A stretch of 64,000 nt of DNA from Arthrobacter sp. ISL-85 (GCF_018613675.1 NZ_JAGGPQ010000016.1:124001-188000), one strand, 5' to 3'; counted from the first letter of the stretch, positions 51,818 through 61,107 are shown. Made by a program: numbers and translations. The notes: generated by a model not told the origin, from the sequence alone.

Positions 51818-52813
51818 TCAGTGCCCGCGGTGGTCCTGGATGGTCATCCGTGGCCCGAAGGTGGGCTTACGGAAACCCGTACTTTGGATCATCCGGACCA
51901 CACGCTGCCGGTGCCCCCGCCACGGTTCCAGCAGCCGCAGCATTCCGGCGTCGTCCGTCCTGCGTCCGGTCAGCGCCGCCCCCACGTAGGCCGCGAGGTG
52001 GTAGTCGCCCACGGAAATTGAGTCCGGGCAGCCGTGCGTGCGCTGAACCACCTCGGCTGCAGTCCAGACCCCGATGCCCGGGATGGCCTGCATCTTCTCC
52101 GCTGCTTCCAGCGCCGGCAAGGCGGCGAGGCGTTCAAGCGCGACGGCGGAGCGCAGCGCGCGCATGACAGTGGCTGACCGCTGCGGCCCCACCCCGGCCT
52201 TGTGCCACTCCCAGCTGTGAACCTGCAGCCATTGGGCGGCCGTCGGTGCCACCACCAGGCCGGCGGGCGTGGACAGTCCGGCGCGGGGCGCCGGTGTCCC
52301 GTAGCGGTGCACCAGGTAGCGGAAGGCGCGCCGTGCCTCAATCACCGTCACCTTCTGTTCCAGGATGATCGGCACGAGTTGGTCCACTATGCGCCCGCTC
52401 GACGGCAGCCGGAGCGCCAGGCTGCGCCGCCGGGCCTCCCGGACCATCCGGGGCAGCGTGGCATGGAAGGAGGGTTCATCGAAACCCTGCCAGTCGTCGT
52501 CGGCCCCCAACAGCCTGGGTGCTGCCTGCGCGGCCGCTGCGGCACCGGGCCCCCACGCCTGGATGTCCACCAAGGGCCCGCCCGCTTCGCCGCCACCCGC
52601 GGGAGCGAGCCGCACGGTGGCCGGACCGTCCGGCGTCGTAAACGCGTTCCAAATGACGTCGCCCTGGACACTGAAGGATGTATCAGTGTTGCCGCGCAGG
52701 AGCGGGCCGAGGGTCCGGGAAAGGCTGTAGGGGGCCTCGGGATGCCAGCGCAGGGACACGTCCGCCGCGGCAGCCAGCCGGGGAGGGGCCTCTACGATCG
52801 TCATGCCTTCCAT
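51818..52813 (-). CDS. DNA-3-methyladenine glycosylase (AlkA-type, HhH-GPD)
   Basis: A 331-residue base-excision repair enzyme that removes alkylated purines. The helix-hairpin-helix is AIPGIGVWTAAEVVQRTHG, and the catalytic aspartate follows in SISVGDYHLA, the order of the HhH-GPD superfamily. The N-terminal 100 residues contain an AlkA-like beta domain. IVDQLVPIILEQKVTVIEAR begins the helical core. Either Met at 52813 or 52804 could start it; the frame is open a little further. It is divergent from the VOC protein gene. Confidence 0.88.
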   Translation of the reverse strand: MEGMTIVEAPPRLAAAADVSLRWHPEAPYSLSRTLGPLLRGNTDTSFSVQGDVIWNAFTTPDGPATVRLAPAGGGEAGGPLVDIQAWGPGAAAAAQAAPRLLGADDDWQGFDEPSFHATLPRMVREARRRSLALRLPSSGRIVDQLVPIILEQKVTVIEARRAFRYLVHRYGTPAPRAGLSTPAGLVVAPTAAQWLQVHSWEWHKAGVGPQRSATVMRALRSAVALERLAALPALEAAEKMQAIPGIGVWTAAEVVQRTHGCPDSISVGDYHLAAYVGAALTGRRTDDAGMLRLLEPWRGHRQRVVRMIQSTGFRKPTFGPRMTIQDHRGH

Positions 52814-52937
52814 CGTCCCACGGGCCCCTGACAATAGAGTCAAGAGGCCCTAAAGCAGTGATCCGCCCGGGACTACAATCGCGGCGTGCGGCGCGGAACC
52901 ACTGCGCCGCAAGTGCCGATAAAGCAGGAGGGCCACC

Positions 52938-53348
52938 ATGGGCGGCGTAGTGCATTTCGAGATCCCCGCGGACGATCAGGAGCGGGCCCGGAAGTTTTAC
53001 CAGGAGGCGCTGGGCTGGCGGATAGAGCCGGTCCCCGGAATGGACTACAACATGGTGGTCACCACGCCCATGGACGAAGCCACCGGCCAGCCGACAGCGC
53101 CGGGCGCCATCAACGGGGGAATGATGGCCAGGGAAGGACAAATCACCAACCCGGTCATCACAGTGGACGTCCCGGATATTGATTCCACGCTGAAGACCGT
53201 GGAGGAACTGGGCGGGTCCGTCGTCATGCCCCGGAGCGAGATTCCCGGCATGGGCTACTTCGCGTACTTCAGGGACCCCGAGAACAATGTCATGGGTCTC
53301 TGGCAAAACCTTCCTGCTGGAGAGGGCGGCCAGGCTGCGGGGAGCTGA
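52938..53348 (+). CDS. VOC (glyoxalase/bleomycin-resistance) superfamily protein
   Basis: A 136-residue protein with two paired beta-alpha-beta-beta-beta units: VHFEIPADDQERARKFYQEALGW at the start and PVITVDVPDIDSTLKTVEELGG in the second half. The end is GYFAYFRDPENNVMGLWQ. His, Glu and Asp residues are available for a metal site. Members range from dioxygenases to drug-binding proteins, so the substrate is open. AGGAGG precedes the ATG. It converges on the SLC13-type permease gene with an 11-bp gap. Confidence 0.88.
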   Translation: MGGVVHFEIPADDQERARKFYQEALGWRIEPVPGMDYNMVVTTPMDEATGQPTAPGAINGGMMAREGQITNPVITVDVPDIDSTLKTVEELGGSVVMPRSEIPGMGYFAYFRDPENNVMGLWQNLPAGEGGQAAGS

Positions 53349-53359
53349 CTCCTGGTGGG

Positions 53360-54547
53360 TCAGGGCATGCCGGAAACAGTCCACAGGGCCAGGACGGCAA
53401 GCGGCACGGTCAGCGCCACCGCCACCAGCCCCGCGGCGGCGAACCCGCCCCACCTGATGGGGACGTTCAACACGCGGAGCCGCTCATGCCACAGCAGCGT
53501 GGCCAGCGATGCCCATGGGGTCACCAGCGGGCCGAGGTTTACGCCGATGAGGAGGGCAGCAAGCCGGACCGGTGATCCCGCCACCGGTTCCAATGCCAGG
53601 TAGGCGGGGAGGTTGTTGGCAGTGTTTGCTGCGCCCGCGCCCAGCCCGGCCAGCTGCAGGAGTGCAGGCAGGCTGTCCCCGGTCCCGGCCACCCCCGCCA
53701 GCAGGGAGGTGAGGCCGTGCGCGTGCAGTGTTTCCATCAGCATGAACAGCCCCACGGTCAGCATCAGGGGCCGCCACGGGATCATGGACCACCGCATGAC
53801 GGAAGGCCGGCGGCCGCGGAAGACTGCCATCAGGACTGCGGCGGCGGCGAGCGCCGGGTACTGGACCGGCAACCCGGACACCAGCGCGGGCAGCAGGACC
53901 AGCAGGGTGATCGCAGCGGCCTTGAGCAGGGTGCGGTCGCGGACAGGATGCGCCGGCTGCGGACTGTACGTTCCGCGCAGGTCCCGGCGGAACGCGAGCC
54001 ACAGCAGGACAAGGGGGACCACGAGGCCAACCAGCGCCGGAGCCCACACCAGCCCCGCGAAGCGCCAGGGGGTCAGGCCCAGCCGGTCCTGCGCCAGGAG
54101 GTTGGTCAGGTTGGACACCGGCAGCAGCAGGGAAGCGGTATTGGCCAGCCAGATGCTGGTCAGCGCGAACGGCAGCGGCGGAATCCGGGCGTGGACGGCC
54201 AGGAGGACCACCACGGGAGTCACCAGCACCGCCGTGGTATCCAGGGACAGGAACACCGTGGACACCGATGCCACGGCCACGACCAGGAGCCACAGCAGGA
54301 AGACCCGGCCCCGGCCGAGGGCGGCCAGGCGGTCCGTCACTACCCGGAACAGCCCTGCCTCGTCCACCAGTTCGGTGACGAGGGACATGGCCAGCACGAA
54401 GCCCAGGATGGGAATGGTCCGGGACGCCAGGTCCCCGAAGGCGGGAAGGGGCAGCACGCCCAGTGCCAGGGTTGCGACGCCTGCTGCCAGGGTTGCGCCG
54501 GGCAGCAGGTAGCTGCGGGCGGCTTTCAGCCATGCGAACTGCTTCAC
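53360..54547 (-). CDS. SLC13/ArsB-type anion permease
   Basis: A 395-residue membrane protein with about ten segments of the ion-transporter (IT) superfamily. It shows the paired re-entrant loop motifs: DTTAVLVTPVVVLLAVHA and WLANTASLLLPVSNLTNLLA in the first half, and GAANTANNLPAYLALEP with GVNLGPLVTPWASLATLLW in the second. The NTASLLLPVSNLTN form is close to ArsB/arsenite permeases and to NhaD/SLC13 carriers. No ars regulator or reductase is adjacent, so arsenite export is only one option. It is divergent from the cystathionine beta-synthase gene by 59 bp. Confidence 0.82.
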   Translation of the reverse strand: MKQFAWLKAARSYLLPGATLAAGVATLALGVLPLPAFGDLASRTIPILGFVLAMSLVTELVDEAGLFRVVTDRLAALGRGRVFLLWLLVVAVASVSTVFLSLDTTAVLVTPVVVLLAVHARIPPLPFALTSIWLANTASLLLPVSNLTNLLAQDRLGLTPWRFAGLVWAPALVGLVVPLVLLWLAFRRDLRGTYSPQPAHPVRDRTLLKAAAITLLVLLPALVSGLPVQYPALAAAAVLMAVFRGRRPSVMRWSMIPWRPLMLTVGLFMLMETLHAHGLTSLLAGVAGTGDSLPALLQLAGLGAGAANTANNLPAYLALEPVAGSPVRLAALLIGVNLGPLVTPWASLATLLWHERLRVLNVPIRWGGFAAAGLVAVALTVPLAVLALWTVSGMP

Positions 54548-54606
54548 CGGGCTATCCTCGCATCCGCGGCAGGGAACGGTGCGCAGGAAGCTGTAGCTTT
54601 GTACCT

Positions 54607-55992
54607 ATGAAGTACGCCCAGTCCATCCTGGACCTCATCGGCAATACCCCGCTCATCAAACTCAACCACGTGACTGACGGCATCAAGGCCACTGTCCTGG
54701 TCAAACTGGAGTACCTGAACCCCGGCGGGTCCATCAAGGACCGCATCGCGGCGCAGATGATCGAGGATGCCGAACGCGAGGGCAAGCTGAAGCCCGGCGG
54801 AACCATCGTGGAGCCGACGTCGGGCAACACCGGGGTGGGCCTGGCCTTGGTGGCGCAGCAGAAGGGCTACAAGTGCGTCTTCGTGGTCCCGGACAAAGTG
54901 GGCGAGGACAAGCGTGCCGTGCTGCAGGCCTACGGCGCGGAAGTTGTGGTCACGCCCACGTCCGTTCCGCCGGACAGCCCGCAAAGCTACTACGGCGTTT
55001 CGGACCGGATCACCCGCGAGACCCCGGGCGCCTTCAAGCCGGACCAGTTCTCCAACCCCGCCGCGCCGGGCAGCCACTACAAGACCACCGGCCCGGAGAT
55101 CTGGCGGGACACCGACGGGAAGGTCACCCACTGCGTCATTGGCGCCGGCACGGGCGGCACCATCACCGGTACCGGCCGGTACCTCAAGGAGGTTTCGGCT
55201 GACCGGCCGGAGTCCGAGGGCGGGTTGGTCCGCATCATCGGCGCGGATCCGGCGGGTTCGGTCTACTCCGGCGGCACCGGGCGCCCGTACTTTGTGGAGG
55301 GCGTGGGCGAAGACATGTGGCCGGCGAACTATGACAAGACGGTCCCGGACGAAGTGATCGCCGTGACCGACGCCGATTCCTTCGCCATGACCCGCCGGCT
55401 GGCGCGGGAAGAGGGGCTGCTGGTGGGCGGTTCGTCAGGGATGGCCGTAGTAGCCGCCCTGCAGGCGGCCAAGGACCTGCCGGAAAGTGCCGTCGTCGTG
55501 GTCATCCTGCCTGACTCGGGCCGCGGCTACCTGGCCAAGATCTTCAACGACCAGTGGATGCGTTCCTACGGCTTCCTCTCCGGCGGAGAGGAAACCTCGG
55601 TGGGCGAGGTCATCAAATCCAAGAACGGCGAGCTGCCGGACCTGGTGCACATCCACCCCAACGAGTCTGTCCGCGACGTCATCAACATCATGAACGAGTT
55701 CGGCGTCAGCCACATCCCGGTCCTCTCGCAGGAACCGCCCGTGGTCATGGGCGAGGTGCTGGGCGCCGTGGACGAGCGCACACTGACCGCCAAACTGTTC
55801 CGCGGCGAAGCGAAGCTGACGGACAAGATCTCCGAACACATGGGCCCCAAGCTGCCCGTGATCGGCTCACTGGAAACCATCTCCGCGGCCAGGGAACTGC
55901 TCTCGGACTCGGACACCCTGATGGTCACATTCGTGGGTGCGCCCGTGGGCATCCTCACCCGGCACGACCTGCTGGCCTACCTCAGCAACTGA
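54607..55992 (+). CDS. Cystathionine beta-synthase
   Basis: A 461-residue PLP enzyme condensing serine and homocysteine to cystathionine. The catalytic core has the Schiff-base lysine in NPGGSIKDRIA, the substrate loop VEPTSGNTGVGLALVA and the phosphate-binding GAGTGGTITGTG. A C-terminal pair of CBS motifs (LVHIHPNESVRDVINIMNEFG; GSLETISAARELLSDSD, ending GILTRHDLLAYL) probably binds S-adenosylmethionine or adenosine nucleotides. No heme-binding N-terminus is present, as in bacterial forms. The next gene, 25 bp downstream, cleaves or forms cystathionine, so together they run transsulfuration between homocysteine and cysteine. Confidence 0.94.
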   Translation: MKYAQSILDLIGNTPLIKLNHVTDGIKATVLVKLEYLNPGGSIKDRIAAQMIEDAEREGKLKPGGTIVEPTSGNTGVGLALVAQQKGYKCVFVVPDKVGEDKRAVLQAYGAEVVVTPTSVPPDSPQSYYGVSDRITRETPGAFKPDQFSNPAAPGSHYKTTGPEIWRDTDGKVTHCVIGAGTGGTITGTGRYLKEVSADRPESEGGLVRIIGADPAGSVYSGGTGRPYFVEGVGEDMWPANYDKTVPDEVIAVTDADSFAMTRRLAREEGLLVGGSSGMAVVAALQAAKDLPESAVVVVILPDSGRGYLAKIFNDQWMRSYGFLSGGEETSVGEVIKSKNGELPDLVHIHPNESVRDVINIMNEFGVSHIPVLSQEPPVVMGEVLGAVDERTLTAKLFRGEAKLTDKISEHMGPKLPVIGSLETISAARELLSDSDTLMVTFVGAPVGILTRHDLLAYLSN

Positions 55993-56017
55993 TCTGCGTT
56001 ACACAAAAGGAGCACCC

Positions 56018-57181
56018 ATGACTGCCTCTGAAAACCAAGGTTTTAATACCCGCGCCGTCCACGCCGGACAGGCTTTTGAGCCACGCACCGGAGCCGTTGT
56101 GCCGCCGCTGCACTTCAGCTCCACCTACGCGCAGGACGGCATCGGAGGCCTGCGCAGCGGCTACGAATACGGCCGCGGCGGCAACCCCACCCGGGACGCG
56201 CTCCAGGAACAGCTCGCGGCGCTGGAACTGGGCACCCACGCCTACAGCTTCAGCTCCGGGCTCGCCGCGGAGGACGCCCTCATCCGTGCGCTGACCCGCC
56301 CGGGGGACCATATCGTGCTGGGCAACGACGCGTACGGCGGCACCTACCGGCTGATCAGCCGGGTGCTGGGGGACTGGGGGATCGGCAACACCCCGGTGGA
56401 CATGGCCAACCTGGACAGGGTCCGCCATGCGGTGGCCGCGCACAAGACCCGGTTCGTGTGGGTGGAGACGCCGTCCAACCCGCTGATGAAGATCACCGAC
56501 ATCATGGCGCTTGCCGACATAGCGCACGACGCCGGGGCCCTCCTGGTGGTCGACAACACCTTCGCGTCCCCCTACCTGCAGAACCCGCTCGCCCTGGGTG
56601 CCGACGTGGTGGTCCACTCCACCACCAAATATATTGGCGGCCACTCGGACGTGGTGGGCGGCGCCGTCGTGGTCACGGACGAGGAGCTGGCGGAGAAGAT
56701 CGGCTTCGTCCAGTTCGCGGTGGGGGCCGTGTCCGGCCCCATGGACGCCTTCCTGACCACCCGGGGACTCAAGACCCTTGGTGTCCGGATGGACCGGCAC
56801 AGCGAGAACGGCCAGGCCGTGGCCGAATGGCTGCTGGAACGCCCGGAGGTGGAAGCCGTCCTCTACCCGGGCCTGCCGGGCCACCCGGGCCACGAGCTCG
56901 CCAAAAGGCAGATGCGGAAGTTCGGCGGCATGGTGTCTGTCCAGTTCAAGGGCGGTGAACCCGCCGCCCGCAAGGTGGCCGAGTCCACCTCTGTGTTCAC
57001 CCTGGCGGAATCCCTGGGCGGGATCGAGTCGCTCATGAACTACCCGTCGGAGATGACCCACGCCTCCGTCAAGGGCACCGAGCTGGCCGTCCCCGTGAAT
57101 TTGCTCCGGCTCTCCTGCGGGATCGAGGACGCCGAGGACCTGATCGCGGACCTGGACCAGGCGTTCTCCGCCATCCCGTAA
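56018..57181 (+). CDS. metB: Cystathionine gamma-synthase/gamma-lyase
   Basis: A 387-residue PLP enzyme of the Cys/Met metabolism family. FNTRAVHAGQAFEPRTGAVVPP is the standard start. YEYGRGGNPTRDALQEQLAALE binds the cofactor phosphate, and the Schiff-base lysine lies in VVHSTTKYIGGHSD. SCGIEDAEDLIADLDQAF ends the protein. Databases usually name such actinobacterial proteins cystathionine gamma-synthase. Pairing with cystathionine beta-synthase makes the gamma-lyase (reverse) direction at least as likely. AAAAGGAG precedes the ATG. A 14-bp-arm hairpin begins 8 bp after the stop. Confidence 0.92.
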   Translation: MTASENQGFNTRAVHAGQAFEPRTGAVVPPLHFSSTYAQDGIGGLRSGYEYGRGGNPTRDALQEQLAALELGTHAYSFSSGLAAEDALIRALTRPGDHIVLGNDAYGGTYRLISRVLGDWGIGNTPVDMANLDRVRHAVAAHKTRFVWVETPSNPLMKITDIMALADIAHDAGALLVVDNTFASPYLQNPLALGADVVVHSTTKYIGGHSDVVGGAVVVTDEELAEKIGFVQFAVGAVSGPMDAFLTTRGLKTLGVRMDRHSENGQAVAEWLLERPEVEAVLYPGLPGHPGHELAKRQMRKFGGMVSVQFKGGEPAARKVAESTSVFTLAESLGGIESLMNYPSEMTHASVKGTELAVPVNLLRLSCGIEDAEDLIADLDQAFSAIP

Positions 57182-57189
57182 GCGACCCG

Positions 57190-57232
57190 CGGGAACCCTA
57201 GCTTTCTTGAAGAAAGTCAGCTAGGGTTCCCG
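57190..57232. promoter_or_regulatory. Long nested palindrome covering the metB-hxlR gap
   Basis: CGGGAACCCTAGCT (57190-57203) and AGCTAGGGTTCCCG (57219-57232) are exact inverted repeats. The 15-nt centre itself holds TTTCTT-G-AAGAAA. The structure fills nearly all of the 52-bp gap and ends one base before the HxlR ATG, where no Shine-Dalgarno sequence remains. It could terminate metB mRNA, act as the HxlR operator, or hide the start of a leader-poor transcript. Confidence 0.65.
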
Positions 57233-57233
57233 T

Positions 57234-57740
57234 ATGCCTCTTCGATCCGACTGGTCCCAACGCACCTGCAGCATGGCCCGCGGCCTGGACATTCTGGGCG
57301 ACCCGTGGAGCATCCTGGTGCTGCGCGAGGTCTTCTTCGGGAACGGTCGTTTTGACGCCATGAAGAGCAGGCTGGAGGTGGCGGACTCGGTCCTCACCAA
57401 ACGGCTGGCAGGCCTGGTGGAGTCCGGGTTGCTGGAGAAAAAGGCCTACGACGACGGCGGCCGCACCCGTCACGAGTACGTCCTCACCGCCAAGGGCGAG
57501 GACGCGCTCCCGGTCCTGAACGCGGTCACCATCTGGGCGGAGAAGCACCTGCCCGCGCCGTCGGACCAGGCTCACCTGTACGTCATCCATTCCGGCTGCG
57601 GCAAGGCCACCAGTTCGGCGGACACCTGCACCGGATGCGGGGAGCGGCTCACCGCGGCGAACACCAGCTGGCACAGCCGCTCCCGGTCGGAGCAGCCTAT
57701 CCGGTTGTCCACCGCAGCCGGGAAGGGAACGGCCGCGTGA
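57234..57740 (+). CDS. HxlR family winged-helix regulator
   Basis: A 168-residue regulator. WSQRTCSMARGLDILGDPWSILVLREVFFG carries the conserved N-terminal cysteine of the family and the start of the winged helix. MKSRLEVADSVLTKRLAGLVESGLLEKK is the recognition region. Beyond the usual 110 residues there is an extension with a CxxCG pair (STADTC-like segment SADTCTGCGERL) that may bind metal. HxlR proteins sense oxidants, aldehydes or quinones. It overlaps the MFS gene by 4 bp (GTGA), so it probably controls that transporter. The palindrome just upstream is the obvious operator candidate. Confidence 0.88.
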   Translation: MPLRSDWSQRTCSMARGLDILGDPWSILVLREVFFGNGRFDAMKSRLEVADSVLTKRLAGLVESGLLEKKAYDDGGRTRHEYVLTAKGEDALPVLNAVTIWAEKHLPAPSDQAHLYVIHSGCGKATSSADTCTGCGERLTAANTSWHSRSRSEQPIRLSTAAGKGTAA

Positions 57741-59119
57741 ACGCCGTGCCCGGGAACGCGGCCCAAGTCGCCCAGGAGGCCTCCGCGCCGCAGTCCCCGC
57801 CGGTAAAGCGCCGCCGCCTGCACCCCGCCTGGGTTGTTGCTGCCGTCGCATTCCTGGCGCTCGTGGGGGCCGCCGGTTTCCGGGCGGCTCCGGGCGTCCT
57901 CATGGTCCCGCTCCAGCAGGAGTTTGGCTGGTCCACCACGGTCCTGTCCGCGGCCGTCAGTATCAACCTGGTGCTCTTTGGCCTGACCGCTCCGTTCGCC
58001 GCCGCCCTGATGGAACGCTTCGGCGTCCGTGGCGTCACCGCAACGGCCCTGGTCCTGATCGGCATGGGCAGCGCACTGACCGTACTGGTGAACCAGTCCT
58101 GGCAGATCCTGCTGACGTGGGGGCTGCTGATCGGCCTGGGTACCGGTTCCATGGCGCTGGTTTTCGCCGCCACCATCGCCAACACGTGGTTCACCAGGAG
58201 CCGCGGACTGGTCATTGGCATCCTTACCGCCGGCAGCGCGGCCGGCCAGCTGGTCTTCCTGCCTGTCATTGCCGTGCTGGCCCAGGACCCGGGCTGGCGG
58301 CAGGCCTCGCTGCTGATCGCCGCGGGCGCTCTCGCCGTGATCCCGCTGGTGTTGAAGTTCCTCAAGAACTCGCCCGCCGACGTCGGGGTCCTGCCGTACG
58401 GCGCGGAGCCGGCGGATGTTGACGCTGCAGAACCGAAAGCCAAGGCAGCGGAGACCCAGGACGGGGCGCCGACCAATGCCGCCGTCCGCGCGCTGCAGGT
58501 ACTCCGGCGGGCCAGCAAGGTCCGGACCTTCTGGGCGCTCGCGGCGGGGTTCGCCATCTGCGGCGCCACCACCAACGGCCTGATCGGCACCCACTTCATC
58601 CCCTCCGCACACGACCACGGCATGCCCGAAACCACCGCCGCGGGACTGCTCGCCGTCGTCGGGATTTTCGACATCATCGGGACCATCGCGTCAGGCTGGC
58701 TGACCGACCGTTTCAACCCGCGCGTCCTCCTGGCTGTCTACTACCAGTTCCGCGGGATCGGCCTGCTCGTGCTTCCGCTGCTGCTCAACGCTGAGGTGCA
58801 GCCCAGCATGATCGTGTTCGTGGTGATCTACGGCCTGGACTGGGTGGCCACCGTTCCACCGACGGCCGCCATCTGCCGTGAAACGTTCGGAGCGGACGGC
58901 AGCGTGGTCTTCGGGTGGGTCTTCGCCGCACACCAGCTCGGGGCCGCGGCGGCAGCCACCGCCGCCGGTGCACTCCGGGACGCCACCGGCCATTACACCT
59001 ACGCCTGGTTTGGGGCTGCCGCCATGTGCACCATTGCCGCCGTCATCAGCGCCACTATCCGCCGGCACAGAGGTCCATCGGAAGCGACGGCAGGGGAAGC
59101 GGAGCAGGCCGCGGCCTGA
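57737..59119 (+). CDS. MFS transporter coupled to the HxlR regulator
   Basis: A 460-residue transporter with 12 predicted segments. After a 30-residue polar N-terminus, WVVAAVAFLALVGAAGFRAAPGVLMVPLQ and FGWSTTVLSAAVSINLVLFG match the monocarboxylate/oxalate-formate antiporter-like branch of MFS. Motif A-like sequences (LMERFGVRGV; SGWLTDRFNPRVLL) flank each half. A charged loop lies between halves. It starts at the GTG at 57737 inside the end of the regulator gene. Substrate is unknown; in other genomes regulators of this kind control efflux or uptake of small organic acids. Confidence 0.87.
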   Translation: MNAVPGNAAQVAQEASAPQSPPVKRRRLHPAWVVAAVAFLALVGAAGFRAAPGVLMVPLQQEFGWSTTVLSAAVSINLVLFGLTAPFAAALMERFGVRGVTATALVLIGMGSALTVLVNQSWQILLTWGLLIGLGTGSMALVFAATIANTWFTRSRGLVIGILTAGSAAGQLVFLPVIAVLAQDPGWRQASLLIAAGALAVIPLVLKFLKNSPADVGVLPYGAEPADVDAAEPKAKAAETQDGAPTNAAVRALQVLRRASKVRTFWALAAGFAICGATTNGLIGTHFIPSAHDHGMPETTAAGLLAVVGIFDIIGTIASGWLTDRFNPRVLLAVYYQFRGIGLLVLPLLLNAEVQPSMIVFVVIYGLDWVATVPPTAAICRETFGADGSVVFGWVFAAHQLGAAAAATAAGALRDATGHYTYAWFGAAAMCTIAAVISATIRRHRGPSEATAGEAEQAAA

Positions 59120-59151
59120 AACGGGAGCGGGGCCGGCGCTAGGCTGGTCGG

Positions 59152-59922
59152 ATGGAATCCGCCCCACCCGCCCCTGCCCGTCCTGTTGCCCTGGTCACCG
59201 GAGTGGGCCGGCTGGCCGGCATCGGTGCGGGAATCGCCCGCCGGCTCGCCGCAGACGGCTGGGACCTGGTCCTGTCCTACTGGGCAGGCTACGACGCCCG
59301 GATGCCATGGGGGAGCGAACCTGAAGACGTGGTCCGCCTCACCGCGGAGCTGGAAGCCATTGGCGCCAAGGTCCACGTCCTGTCGGCCGATCTCCAGGAC
59401 CCCGGCGTCCCTGACCGGCTCGTGGCTGAATCCGCCCAGCTGGCCGGACCGCTGCGGGGCATGGTGCTCAGCCACGCGGAATCAGTGGATTCCGGCGTGC
59501 TGGACACCACTGTTGAGTCCTTTGACCGGCACTTCGCCGTGAATACCCGGGCCAGCTGGCAGCTGATTGCCGCTTTTGCGCGGCAGGCAACGGACGACGG
59601 CGGCGCGATCGTTGCGCTGACCAGCGACCACACAGCGTTCAACCTTCCGTATGGTGCCTCGAAAGGCGCGCTCGACCGGATCGTGATTGCCGCCGCCCGC
59701 GAGCTGGGCCCGCAGGGCATCACCGCGAACGTCCTCAACCCCGGGCCCATTGATACGGGCTGGATGAACGATGAAGTCCGGGACGAGCTCACCGCGCTGC
59801 AGCCCACCGGCCGGCTGGGGACTCCAGCGGACGTTGCCGGGACCGTGGCGTTCCTGCTCTCGCCGGCCGGGCGCTGGGTGTCCGGCCAGCTGATCAAGGC
59901 CGACGGCGGCTTTTCCGCCTGA
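59152..59922 (+). CDS. Short-chain dehydrogenase/reductase
   Basis: A 256-residue NAD(P)-dependent oxidoreductase. The glycine motif is a variant (TGVGRLAGIGAGIARRLA) with an insertion relative to TGxxxGIG. The catalytic set is present: Ser in VALTSDHTAF and Tyr/Lys in LPYGASKGALD. NPGPIDTGWM and the C-terminal SGQLIKADGGFSA are typical of classical SDRs. The acidic start (MESAPPAPARP) has no signal sequence. It ends 10 bp before the convergent acyl-CoA dehydrogenase. Substrate is unknown. Confidence 0.9.
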   Translation: MESAPPAPARPVALVTGVGRLAGIGAGIARRLAADGWDLVLSYWAGYDARMPWGSEPEDVVRLTAELEAIGAKVHVLSADLQDPGVPDRLVAESAQLAGPLRGMVLSHAESVDSGVLDTTVESFDRHFAVNTRASWQLIAAFARQATDDGGAIVALTSDHTAFNLPYGASKGALDRIVIAAARELGPQGITANVLNPGPIDTGWMNDEVRDELTALQPTGRLGTPADVAGTVAFLLSPAGRWVSGQLIKADGGFSA

Positions 59923-59931
59923 CATCCTGTG

Positions 59932-61107
59932 TCAGTGGAAGGCGTCCAGGCCGGTGATGTGCCGGCCGAGGATCAGGGTGTGGACCTCGTCGGTTCCCTC
60001 GTAGGTCCGCACGGATTCCAGGTTCGCGGCGTGCCGCAGCGGGGAGTAGTCCGTGGTGATGCCGTTGCCGCCCAGGATGGACCGCGCCTCCCGTGCCACG
60101 GCTACGGCCTCGCGGACATTGTTCAGCTTGCCCAGGGAAATCTGCTCGGGTCGGATGGTCCCGGCGTCCTTCAGCCGGCCCAGGTGCAGCGCCAGCAGGG
60201 TGCCTTTCTGGATCTCCAGCAGCATGTTCACCAGCTTCTCCTGCGTTAGCTGGTAGCCTGCCAGCGGCTTGCCGAACTGCAGCCGCTCCAGCGAGTACTC
60301 CAGTGCTGCCTCGTAGGAATCACGGGCGGCTCCCATGGCACCCCAGGCGATCCCGTACCGGGCCTCGTTCAGGCACGTGAACGGGCCGCGAAGCCCCCGC
60401 GCACCTGGCAGGAGGGCCCCGGGACCCAGCGGGACGTCGTCGAACACCACGTCGCACTGAATGGAGGCGCGCATGGACAGTTTCTGCCGGATGGGCGTGG
60501 CCGTCACGCCGGGGGTTCCGGCCGGCACCAGGAAGCCGCGCACGCCGTCGTCCGTCATGGCCCACACCACCATGACGCCAGCCACCGACGCGAGCCCGAT
60601 CCAGCGCTTGGCACCGTTGAGCACCCAGCCGGCGTCGTTCCCGCTGCCGTCGCGGGTGGCGCAGGTGGCCATGGCGGCCGGATCCGAGCCCGCGGTGGGC
60701 TCGGTCAGGGCAAAGCAGCCGATGACCTCGCCGGCCGCCATCCGGGGCAGCCACTCCTGCTTCTGTTCCTCGGAGCCCCAGGTGTGGATGGCGGTCATGG
60801 CCAGCGAACCCTGGACCGACACGAAGGTGCGGATCCCGGAATCCCCGGCCTCCAGTTCCATGGCGGCCAGCCCGTACTCGACCGCGGACCGGCCGGGGCA
60901 GCCGTAGCCCTCCAGGTGCATCCCCAGGACGCCGAGCTCGCCCAGTTCCGGCGCCAGGTCCAGCGGGAAGACCGCGTCCTCATACCAGCGGGCGATGTCC
61001 GGCCTGATTCGCTGGCGGGTGAAGTCCCGGACCTTTTGCCGGAGCTCCAGTTCCTCCGCCGAGAGCAGGGAATCGAGGCCCAGGACGTCCGATAGGCCGG
61101 CGGCCAT
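59932..61107 (-). CDS. Acyl-CoA dehydrogenase, glutaryl-CoA dehydrogenase-like
   Basis: A 391-residue FAD enzyme. The signature GCFALTEPTAGSDPAAM and the substrate segment FTCLNEARYGIAWGAMGAARDS are close to glutaryl-CoA dehydrogenase. The late catalytic-glutamate region, RTYEGTDEVHTLILGRHITG, matches the same subfamily. It could oxidise and decarboxylate glutaryl-CoA in lysine or tryptophan catabolism, or act on a related acyl-CoA. AGGAA precedes the ATG at 61107; another Met is five codons upstream at 61122. It is the last gene of a leftward cluster behind an amino-acid permease. Confidence 0.88.
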   Translation of the reverse strand: MAAGLSDVLGLDSLLSAEELELRQKVRDFTRQRIRPDIARWYEDAVFPLDLAPELGELGVLGMHLEGYGCPGRSAVEYGLAAMELEAGDSGIRTFVSVQGSLAMTAIHTWGSEEQKQEWLPRMAAGEVIGCFALTEPTAGSDPAAMATCATRDGSGNDAGWVLNGAKRWIGLASVAGVMVVWAMTDDGVRGFLVPAGTPGVTATPIRQKLSMRASIQCDVVFDDVPLGPGALLPGARGLRGPFTCLNEARYGIAWGAMGAARDSYEAALEYSLERLQFGKPLAGYQLTQEKLVNMLLEIQKGTLLALHLGRLKDAGTIRPEQISLGKLNNVREAVAVAREARSILGGNGITTDYSPLRHAANLESVRTYEGTDEVHTLILGRHITGLDAFH

